From an uncultured Lachnospiraceae bacterium (GTDB taxonomy: Bacteria; Bacillota; Clostridia; Lachnospirales; Lachnospiraceae), in contig CAJUDQ010000036.1 in assembly GCA_910585215.1 (NCBI GenBank), positions 1-12,398 of the forward strand: a stretch of 12,398 nucleotides of DNA, written 5' to 3'. Shown here in pieces: positions 7,132-12,398 of the stretch. Positions within the stretch are counted from its first letter, which is position 1. The number at the start of each line of letters is the position of its first letter. The notes below the pieces were generated by a model. The model did not search any database. It was not told the origin of the DNA and saw only the letters and a program-made list of their open reading frames with translations. A program made the translations under genes and the position numbers.

Positions 7132-8358
7132 GTGAATATGGAATTTGAAACTACAAACTTTCAAGAAAAACAGGTATTGGGTATGTATTACAGAGCTTAT
7201 ATAAAGATTGATTTGGACTGTATTACAGAAAATATTCTTGCCATGAAAAAAAATCTGAAGGAAGGAACTTCTGTAGCGGCTGTGATAAAAACGGATGGTT
7301 ATGGTCACGGGGCAGTTCCCATCGCCCATGCGCTCAAAAATATAGTGGAAGCATTTGCAGTGGCTACAGTGGAAGAAGCTATAAATCTTCGCAAACATGA
7401 AATAAAAAATGATATTTACATTCTAGGATTTTTGCCGGAAAACAGAATCGATGATGTGATTGAATATGAAATCCGGCCGGCAGTATTTGAATATGAAATG
7501 GCACAAAAGATAAGCAAAAAAGCAGCAGAGCTTGGAAAAACAGCAAAGATTCACTTAAAGACAGACACTGGAATGAGAAGAATCGGATTTCCAGTCAATG
7601 AAGTATCTGTACAGATGATAAAGGAAATTTCCAAACTTCCGAATATTGAAATTGAAGGTCTGTTTACTCATTTTGCCTGTGCGGATTCTGGCGATAAGAC
7701 CATGACAGAGGAGCAGTATCAGAGTTTTTGCTGGCTTATTCACCGTTTGGAACAGGAGGGTATAAAAATTAAAATAAAACACTGTAACAACAGCGCGGGC
7801 ATTATTGATTTTCCAAATACTTCTCTTGACATGGTTCGGGCAGGAATTGCGCTGTATGGAATGTATCCTTCAAATGAAGTAAATAAAAAAACAGTACCGC
7901 TTAGACCTGCACTTTCTATGAAAAGCCACATAATATATCTTAAAGAGGTTGATGTAGGGCAGAGTGTAAGTTATGGCTCGACCTTTGTAACCACAAGAAA
8001 AACATTGATAGCAACCATTCCTGTCGGCTATGGAGACGGTTATCCGAGAAATCTTTCAAATCGGGGCTTTGTACTGATTCACGGAAAACGGGCAAGAATA
8101 CTCGGAAGGATATGTATGGACCAGTTTATGGCAGATGTGACAGATATAGAAGAAGTATGCGAAGGCGATGAGGTCACATTGATTGGCAGAGACAAAGAAG
8201 ACTGTATTACAGTGGAAGAGCTTGCAGAGACTGGCAAAGGATTTCATTATGAAATTGTCTGTGATTTGGGAAAACGTATTCCAAGAGTTTATTATAAAGA
8301 CAAAAAACTGGTCTGTAAAAAAGATTATTTTGAGGACCATTATGATATTTTATTGTGA
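7132..8358 (+). CDS. alr: Alanine racemase
   Basis: A PLP enzyme that makes D-alanine for peptidoglycan; cytosolic homodimer. The PLP lysine is K53 in VIKTDGYGHG (51-60), where most family members have K-A-D-A-Y-G-H-G. The second catalytic base, Tyr281, is in GQSVSYGSTF (276-285) from the partner subunit. Other hallmarks are HLKTDTGMRRIGF (141-153), LFTHFACAD (177-185), HCNNSAG (217-223), MVRAGIALYG (234-243), PVGYGDGYPR (297-306) and GRICMDQFMADVT (325-337). I keep GTG 7132 (408 residues) because AAAGAGG lies 9 bases before it. The homologous region begins near the internal ATG at 7183 (MYYRAYIKIDLD), so the first 17 residues are an extension and a start there is possible. It follows nnr by 49 bases and is followed by a weak terminator. 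Confidence 0.97.
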   Translation: MNMEFETTNFQEKQVLGMYYRAYIKIDLDCITENILAMKKNLKEGTSVAAVIKTDGYGHGAVPIAHALKNIVEAFAVATVEEAINLRKHEIKNDIYILGFLPENRIDDVIEYEIRPAVFEYEMAQKISKKAAELGKTAKIHLKTDTGMRRIGFPVNEVSVQMIKEISKLPNIEIEGLFTHFACADSGDKTMTEEQYQSFCWLIHRLEQEGIKIKIKHCNNSAGIIDFPNTSLDMVRAGIALYGMYPSNEVNKKTVPLRPALSMKSHIIYLKEVDVGQSVSYGSTFVTTRKTLIATIPVGYGDGYPRNLSNRGFVLIHGKRARILGRICMDQFMADVTDIEEVCEGDEVTLIGRDKEDCITVEELAETGKGFHYEIVCDLGKRIPRVYYKDKKLVCKKDYFEDHYDILL

Positions 8359-8387
8359 AAGAACAAAGTACCTGCAGCACCATAAAC

Positions 8388-8428
8388 TTGTGAAAACCTT
8401 TCCTGCACTTTGTTTCTCACAAATTTTT
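8388..8428 (+). terminator. Probable weak intrinsic terminator after alr
   Basis: TTGTGAAAAC (8388-8397) pairs with GTTTCTCACAA (8412-8422) with one bulged base across a 14-base loop, and ATTTTTG follows. The stem is AT-rich and the T-run short, so termination may be partial. It lies 30 bases after the alr stop, in the gap before the toxin gene. Confidence 0.45.
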
Positions 8429-8535
8429 GCTGGAATTGTAAAAAGATAGATGAATCGTTTGAATATACCGCTAAATTTTGTAAATACTAAATTATGAGAG
8501 AACTCACATTAAAAATAATTTAGGAGTGGATATCA

Positions 8536-8883
8536 GTGGTTATAAAAAGAGGAGATATTTATTATGCGGATTTAAGGCCGGTGGTCGGCTCTGAACAGGG
8601 CGGAATCCGGCCGGTTATTATTATTCAAAATGATATGGGGAACAGACACAGCCCCACCGTCATCTGTGCAGCAATTACAAGCAGGATGAACAAAGCAAAG
8701 CTTCCGACACATGTAGAACTGGACAGCAATAAATGTGATATTGTCAAAGATTCAGTAATATTATTGGAACAGCTTCGGACAATTGACAAGAAACGGTTAA
8801 AAGACAAGGTATGTCATGTGGATAAGGAAATTATCGAAAAAGTAGACCGGGCATTGTTGATTAGTTTAGAACTTTCTACATAA
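8536..8883 (+). CDS. ndoA: MazF/NdoA-family endoribonuclease toxin, no adjacent antitoxin
   Basis: A PemK/MazF-fold sequence-specific mRNA interferase closely resembling Bacillus NdoA (EndoA), which cuts at UACAU. It has 115 residues against 116 for NdoA as I recall it. Shared stretches are KRGDIYYADL (4-13), VVGSEQGGIRPVIIIQND (16-33), SPTVICAAITS (39-49), KAKLPTHVEL (53-62), DSVILLEQLRTIDK (72-85) and KVDRALLISL (102-111). The catalytic Arg25 and Thr48 and conserved His59 are present, so it should be active. The start is GTG 8536, with AGGAGTGG at 8522-8529. In Bacillus the order is alr, ndoAI (antitoxin), ndoA; here the 177 bases after alr have no reading frame long enough for the roughly 90-residue antitoxin, and I see no remnant. 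Control must come from elsewhere, or the protein works alone. Confidence 0.95.
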   Translation: MVIKRGDIYYADLRPVVGSEQGGIRPVIIIQNDMGNRHSPTVICAAITSRMNKAKLPTHVELDSNKCDIVKDSVILLEQLRTIDKKRLKDKVCHVDKEIIEKVDRALLISLELST

Positions 8884-8886
8884 TTA

Positions 8887-8916
8887 TTGACGAATACGGG
8901 AGAGTTGTGATATATT
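8887..8916 (+). promoter_or_regulatory. Possible promoter for the CorC-like gene and yebC
   Basis: TTGACG (8887-8892), an 18-base spacer and TATATT (8911-8916) match 5 of 6 consensus bases in each hexamer. They lie right after the ndoA stop and 60 bases before the next ATG. Read-through from ndoA is also possible, since no terminator is visible between them. Confidence 0.5.
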
Positions 8917-8975
8917 TATATAGTCTGCGGGATTGGCAGATAAAACTTATAGATGAAAGTTGAGGAGATAGTTAC

Positions 8976-10337
8976 ATGGACGATGGGAGTCCCTTATATG
9001 CATTGTTTCTTTTTATTGGATTTGTAGTAGTGAATGCAGTTATGTATTCCTTTGCTTCGGCAGTTCAGAATCTGAATGGCTCGGAAATAGAGAAAAAGGC
9101 TCTGGAAGGCTCTGGAAAGGATAAAAAACTGCTGAAATATCTGCAAAATCCCACAAAATTTATAAATACCATACAGCTTATGACAGGATTTATGGCTGTT
9201 GTGGTAGGATACTTTCAGCTTGGAATTTATGCGGAAAGAGTGAGAAGATTTTTTATTGGAATTGGAGCAGGCTTTTATCTGTCTGATATACCAATGTATT
9301 TTATTGCTTATCTGTTGGTGTCGCTTTATCTTATGCTGATTTTACTTTCTATCGGTATTTATGTTCCGAAAAGACTTGGTGTGAAATATAGCAGTCAGAT
9401 TGCCTACGCCTTCGTAGGCCTGATTAATCTTCTGGTAGCCGTTTTTACTCCGTTTACGGCGTTTATTACGTTTTTTTCAAATCTCATTCTGCGGATTATC
9501 GGAATTGACCCAAATGAAACAGCATTGAATGTGACAGAGGAAGAAATTATCAATATTGTCAATGAAGGACATGAACAGGGCGTACTGGAAGAACGGGAAG
9601 CCGAGATGATATCAAATATCATGGAACTCGATGATAAGACAGTCGGGGATATTATGGTTCACCGAAAAAATATTGTGGCAATAGACGGAAATTGGACCTT
9701 AAAGGAAACCGTAGATTTTATTGCAGAAGAAAATAATTCAAGATATCCTGTTTATCTGGACGATATTGATAATATTATTGGTCTTCTTCATATCAAAGAT
9801 GTTCTGTTTTACTACCATAAAAGTACATACAACGATATGGCAGTCAGAGATATCGGAGATTTGCTGAGGAAGCCCGAATTTATTCCGGAAACAAGAAATC
9901 TGGACGACCTGTTTAAGGAAATGCAGACAAATAAAAACCATATGGAAATTGTTGTGGACGAATATGGTCAGACCGCAGGACTTGTGGCTATGGAAGATAT
10001 TCTGGAAGAAATTGTGGGCAACATTATGGACGAGCATGATGAAGAACAGTACAATATTATAAAGCAGACAGAAGATACATATCTTGTCAAAGGTCTGACA
10101 CCTCTGGAGGAAATCGAAGATGAGCTTGGTATTTCGTTTGATGAAGAGGAATTTGACACCATGAACGGTTTTATCATATCCAAGCTGGACAGAATCCCTG
10201 CCAAGGGAGAACGACCGGAAATTACTGCCTGTGGCTGTACTTTTCGGGTACGTGAGGTAGACGGAAAGATTATTTCACTGCTTGAAATCGTAAAAAACAA
10301 AACACAAGAAGACGAAGAAAAAGAAATTTTGGAATAA
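8976..10337 (+). CDS. CNNM/CorC (HlyC-type) membrane protein with CBS pair
   Basis: A 453-residue integral membrane protein of the family once called hemolysins, now linked to Mg2+/cation export. A DUF21/CNNM membrane domain comes first, with segments about 6-28, 62-85, 105-130 and 140-176. An acidic helical connector (185-225) and two CBS domains follow (about 227-285 and 295-352; IVVDEYGQTAGLVAMEDILEEIVG-like end). A CorC_HlyC domain fills 360-440, with a charged tail. The CBS pair usually binds adenine nucleotides. The motifs I associate with the membrane Mg2+ site are degenerate: where relatives have SASE in helix 1 and GExxPK in helix 3, this protein has an unrelated stretch (MYSFASAV) and GIYVPK. 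Cation transport should therefore not be assumed. GAGGAG lies 8 bases before the ATG. yebC follows after 20 bases, so the two are probably co-transcribed. Confidence 0.92.
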   Translation: MDDGSPLYALFLFIGFVVVNAVMYSFASAVQNLNGSEIEKKALEGSGKDKKLLKYLQNPTKFINTIQLMTGFMAVVVGYFQLGIYAERVRRFFIGIGAGFYLSDIPMYFIAYLLVSLYLMLILLSIGIYVPKRLGVKYSSQIAYAFVGLINLLVAVFTPFTAFITFFSNLILRIIGIDPNETALNVTEEEIINIVNEGHEQGVLEEREAEMISNIMELDDKTVGDIMVHRKNIVAIDGNWTLKETVDFIAEENNSRYPVYLDDIDNIIGLLHIKDVLFYYHKSTYNDMAVRDIGDLLRKPEFIPETRNLDDLFKEMQTNKNHMEIVVDEYGQTAGLVAMEDILEEIVGNIMDEHDEEQYNIIKQTEDTYLVKGLTPLEEIEDELGISFDEEEFDTMNGFIISKLDRIPAKGERPEITACGCTFRVREVDGKIISLLEIVKNKTQEDEEKEILE

Positions 10338-10357
10338 ATCGAAAAAGGAGATAAAAA

Positions 10358-11104
10358 ATGTCAGGACATTCAAAATTTGCAAATATAAAACATAAGAAAG
10401 AAAAAAACGATGCTGCAAAGGGAAAAATATTTACGATTATTGGAAGAGAGCTTGCAGTTGCCGTAAAGGAAGGCGGCGCAGACCCTGCAAATAACAGCAG
10501 GCTTCGTGATGTGATTGCAAAGGCAAAAGCAAATAATATGCCGAATGACACAATTGACAGAGGGATTAAAAAGGCAGCGGGAGATGCAAACAGCGTAAAT
10601 TATGAAACTGTTACATATGAAGGCTATGGTCCAAATGGAACAGCGATTATCGTAGATGCATTGACAGACAACAAAAACCGTACTGCTGCAAATGTAAGAA
10701 ATGCATTTACCAAGGGAAGTGGAAATGTCGGCACACAGGGCTGTGTATCCTATATGTTTGACAAAAAAGGACAGATTGTAATAGATAAAGAAGAGTGTGA
10801 CATGGATTCCGATGAGCTTATGATGCTGTCACTGGATTCAGGAGCCGAAGATTTTTCCGAGGAGGAGGACAGCTATGAAATCCTTACTGCACCGGAGGAT
10901 TTTTCTGCTGTAAGAGAGGCACTTGAAGCTTCAAGTGTATCTATGGCAGAAGCTGAAATAACAATGATACCTCAAAATTATGTAGAACTGACTTCTGAAG
11001 ATGATATAAAAAAAATAACAAGGATTCTGGATTTGCTTGACGAAGATGATGATGTTCAGGCAGTATATCATAACTGGGATATGCCAGAAGAAGAGGATGA
11101 ATAA
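10358..11104 (+). CDS. yebC: YebC/PmpR-family regulatory protein
   Basis: YebC proteins have been described as DNA-binding regulators, and more recent work links some members to translation, including relief of stalling at proline-rich stretches. The 248-residue length and the N-terminus MSGHSKFANIKHKK are diagnostic, except that Phe7 replaces the usual Trp. Also present are KGKIFTIIGRELAVAVKEGG (22-41), NSRLRDVIAKAKANNMPNDTI (46-66), YEGYGPNGTAIIVDALTDNKNRT (88-110) and GSGNVGTQGCVSYMF (120-134). The later part is acidic, as is usual. AAGGAG sits 7 bases before the ATG. It lies 20 bases after the CorC-like gene. No terminator serving this strand is obvious downstream. Which role this copy has cannot be told from sequence. 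Confidence 0.95.
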   Translation: MSGHSKFANIKHKKEKNDAAKGKIFTIIGRELAVAVKEGGADPANNSRLRDVIAKAKANNMPNDTIDRGIKKAAGDANSVNYETVTYEGYGPNGTAIIVDALTDNKNRTAANVRNAFTKGSGNVGTQGCVSYMFDKKGQIVIDKEECDMDSDELMMLSLDSGAEDFSEEEDSYEILTAPEDFSAVREALEASSVSMAEAEITMIPQNYVELTSEDDIKKITRILDLLDEDDDVQAVYHNWDMPEEEDE

Positions 11105-11146
11105 AATTTACAGTTTCAGCAAATAAAAGAGAGTTCACAAGACAAA

Positions 11147-11214
11147 AAGCATAATAATTTTCAAGCGAAACCATTATTGTAAAAAATGTGATTCATTTGA
11201 AAATTATTATGCTT
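11147..11214 (-). terminator. Long hairpin, probable terminator of the PHP phosphatase gene
   Basis: AAGCATAATAATTTTCAA (11147-11164) is perfectly complementary to TTGAAAATTATTATGCTT (11197-11214) around a 32-base loop. On the minus strand the stem is followed by TTTTTGTC, so it can end the PHP gene that stops at 11250. On the plus strand no T-run follows, so it is unlikely to end yebC by the classical mechanism. The large loop and low GC are unusual. Confidence 0.6.
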
Positions 11215-11229
11215 AATTCATTTGAAAAT
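11191..11229 (+). repeat. Direct repeat of ATTCATTTGAAAAT
   Basis: The 14-base word ATTCATTTGAAAAT occurs at 11191-11204 and again at 11216-11229, 25 bases apart start to start. The first copy covers the loop edge and right arm of the neighbouring hairpin; the hairpin's left arm holds the complementary word ATTTTCAA. It may be a trace of local duplication. The function is unknown. Confidence 0.75.
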
Positions 11230-11247
11230 CTGTCTGGTTTCAATGCA

Positions 11248-12051
11248 CTAGCTTAACAGAATATCCACAGGTTTTCTTTTTCTAAATATATTATAATGCC
11301 GGAATCCCGCTTCTATAAGCAATTCCTTGACCTTTTCAAAATCTGCTCCCACATCCTCTGGAATGTGTGCATCAGAGCCGACAGTAATGATTTCTCCCCC
11401 CATCTTATGATATTGTTTTATAATCTCAAAGCATGGAAGAGTAGACCGGAGTCCTTTTCTCAATCCTGAAGAATTTATTTCAATCCCTTTTCCCATTTTT
11501 ATAATTTTTTTCAAAATATTGTCTATGATATCTTTATATTTTGTATAAGAATATTCTTTATCCTTTTCTCTGGCGTATTGTATGGTGTAATCAAGATGTC
11601 CGTATACATCAAAATTATTATGTACCTCAAGGTTGGAAGCAATATTTTCAAAATACATCTGCATCACCTGTTCTGTACTGTATTTTTTCCAGATAGGTTC
11701 ATAATATGGGTCTATTCCATTAATGACATGCGAAGAACCAATTACAAAATCAAAAGGAACAGAAGAAAGAAATTCATCTGCTTCTTTTTTGATATGAGGT
11801 TGAAGCCCCAGTTCCACTCCAATCAAAAGATTGATTTCTTTTCTGTATTTTTCCTGATATTTTAACAATGTCTGATAGTATTGTCGGGAGTCTAACAGAA
11901 AGTTCAGTTCTCCGTCTTTATAGTCAATATCGTGATGGTCTGTAATGCACAGATATGTCATGCCAAGCTGAATGGCAGTTTGAATCACCCTGTCAATATC
12001 TGCTTTTGAATCAGCAGACATACAGGTATGTATATGAAAATCACAAAGCAT
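11248..12051 (-). CDS. PHP-domain phosphatase, histidinol-phosphatase (HisJ/HisK) family
   Basis: A 267-residue PHP-fold metal-dependent phosphoesterase resembling the HisJ/HisK histidinol-phosphate phosphatases that carry out a late step of histidine synthesis in Firmicutes. Metal-ligand motifs are seen in order: DFHIHTCMSADS with H6 and H8, ITDHHD with H39/H40, GVELG with E80, GSSHV with H108, GHLDY (151-155) and GSDAH with D227 and H229. The set is complete, so the enzyme should be active. The ATG at 12051 follows a perfect AAGGAGG about 6 bases away. No other histidine gene is near, so the substrate remains open: other PHP phosphatases act on different sugar or nucleotide phosphates. It converges on yebC and is divergent from gap. 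A long hairpin lies just past its stop. Confidence 0.9.
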   Translation of the reverse strand: MLCDFHIHTCMSADSKADIDRVIQTAIQLGMTYLCITDHHDIDYKDGELNFLLDSRQYYQTLLKYQEKYRKEINLLIGVELGLQPHIKKEADEFLSSVPFDFVIGSSHVINGIDPYYEPIWKKYSTEQVMQMYFENIASNLEVHNNFDVYGHLDYTIQYAREKDKEYSYTKYKDIIDNILKKIIKMGKGIEINSSGLRKGLRSTLPCFEIIKQYHKMGGEIITVGSDAHIPEDVGADFEKVKELLIEAGFRHYNIFRKRKPVDILLS

Positions 12052-12066
12052 AGGCGCCTCCTTATT

Positions 12067-12129
12067 AAGTAATATATTATTTTTTCACTTATTACTTTTG
12101 TAATGTATATCAGATATAATTCAGTGAAA
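12067..12129. repeat. Overlapping inverted repeats between the PHP gene and gap
   Basis: Three dyads overlap here: AAGTAATA (12067-12074) with TATTACTT (12090-12097); ATTAC (12091-12095) with GTAAT (12100-12104); and TTTCACT (12083-12089) with AGTGAAA (12123-12129). The first two share bases and exclude each other. The sequence is very AT-rich, so chance pairing is possible. They fall in the 5' leader or promoter area of the PHP gene. Apart from these and the gap promoter I see nothing in the 283-base gap. Confidence 0.35.
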
Positions 12130-12233
12130 GTCTAACATATTGCAGGAAATTTTTCAACTGTCTTGTATACATGTTATAAAAAAGTGAACTATTTTCATAT
12201 CAAAAACTTTTTTCATAATTTACCAAAATAGTC

Positions 12234-12262
12234 TTGATATTTTTTCGCAAATTAGGTAAAAT
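12234..12262 (+). promoter_or_regulatory. Promoter of gap
   Basis: TTGATA (12234-12239, 5 of 6), a 17-base spacer and TAAAAT (12257-12262, 5 of 6) form a strong sigma-A-type promoter about 72 bases before the gap ATG, which implies a leader of about 65 bases. No convincing CggR or Rex operator is visible near it. Confidence 0.75.
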
Positions 12263-12334
12263 ATAACACAGTTGGATAGCTTGGTCATACAAGATATTTA
12301 CAAAAATACTTTTTTTATAGGAGGAAATAAAAAA

Positions 12335-12398
12335 ATGTCAGTAAAAGTTGCAATTAACGGTTTTGGACGTATCGGACGTCTTGCATTCAGACAGATGT
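12335..12398 (+). CDS. gap: Glyceraldehyde-3-phosphate dehydrogenase, N-terminal 21 codons (3' cut by window end)
   Basis: Only the start is inside the window: SVKVAINGFGRIGRLAFRQM, which is the NAD-binding Rossmann loop INGFGRIGR of phosphorylating GAPDH. This enzyme makes 1,3-bisphosphoglycerate and NADH in glycolysis. A textbook AGGAGG (12319-12324) lies 10 bases before the ATG, and a strong promoter lies upstream, as expected for a highly expressed gene. Because only the first 21 residues can be read, NAD against NADP preference and completeness cannot be judged. GAPDH is also a known source of hydrated NADH, the substrate of the nnr product encoded earlier in the window. Confidence 0.93.
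   Translation, partial: MSVKVAINGFGRIGRLAFRQM

Noticed and set aside
8440..8520. Dedicated ndoA promoter
   Set aside because: Several AT-rich hexamer pairs can be drawn but none has both a good -35 and a good -10 at 16-18 bases, so I cannot choose one.
8359..8535. Hidden antitoxin gene or pseudogene between alr and ndoA
   Set aside because: All three forward frames are short or stop early and show no resemblance to a ribbon-helix-helix antitoxin; the gap is also too short.
9096..9115. Tandem 10-base repeat AAGGCTCTGG within the CorC-like gene
   Set aside because: Two copies only, in the coding frame, in a variable loop of the protein. It may be a minor length polymorphism but not a separate feature.
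12163..12180. Possible Rex box upstream of gap (TTGTATACATGTTATAAA)
   Set aside because: It matches only 10 of 14 positions, lacks the essential ACAA end and lies about 55 bases upstream of the -35 element. It is too weak in AT-rich DNA.
1..12398. Mobile element, phage, CRISPR or secretion system in the window
   Set aside because: No transposase, integrase, phage structural gene, regular repeat-spacer array or secretion component is encoded on either strand; gene content is housekeeping.

Overview
The window looks like chromosomal DNA from a low-GC Gram-positive anaerobe, most likely a clostridium of the Lachnospiraceae type. The reasons are the AT-rich sequence, strong AGGAGG-type ribosome binding sites, sigma-A-like promoters, and the gene set itself: Rex, an alr–ndoA pair, a YdiF-like ABC-F protein and a YebC protein. 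Genus cannot be told from the sequence. It is a core-genome region. I see no transposase, phage gene, CRISPR array, rRNA or tRNA. The first 47 bases are not biological: they match an Illumina TruSeq indexed adapter, so the window begins at a contig end carrying untrimmed adapter.

Layout. (1) 48-956, plus strand: end of the riboflavin operon, with the 3' part of ribA/ribBA and then complete ribH, closed by a strong hairpin that also ends the gene facing it. (2) 1038-3994, minus strand: a carbamate kinase gene with its own promoter, and upstream of it a two-ATPase ABC-F translation factor. (3) 3995-4242: a divergent promoter region with a good promoter on each strand and a Rex-box-like dyad over the rex -35 element. 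(4) 4243-8358, plus strand: rex, an unrecognised coiled-coil gene, a bifunctional NAD(P)HX epimerase/dehydratase gene and alr, closely spaced and probably one operon ending at a weak hairpin. (5) 8536-11104, plus strand: a MazF/NdoA-type toxin gene with no antitoxin gene next to it, a CNNM/CorC-type membrane protein and yebC. (6) 11248-12051, minus strand: a PHP-family histidinol-phosphatase-like gene facing yebC, with a long hairpin terminator between them. (7) 12335-12398, plus strand: the first 21 codons of gap (GAPDH) behind a clear promoter.

Functional theme. Several genes concern NADH. Rex senses the NADH/NAD+ ratio, Nnr repairs hydrated NAD(P)H, and GAPDH makes NADH and is a known source of hydrated NADH as a side reaction. 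The unknown coiled-coil gene lies between rex and nnr and is the best candidate for unexplored biology here. The others are housekeeping genes: cofactor synthesis (ribA, ribH), cell-wall D-alanine (alr), translation quality (ABC-F, YebC) and RNA cleavage (NdoA). The window shows no clear new multi-gene system. The points worth a second look are the adapter, the Rex operator, the solitary toxin, and substitutions in otherwise conserved motifs of the carbamate kinase and the CorC-like protein.
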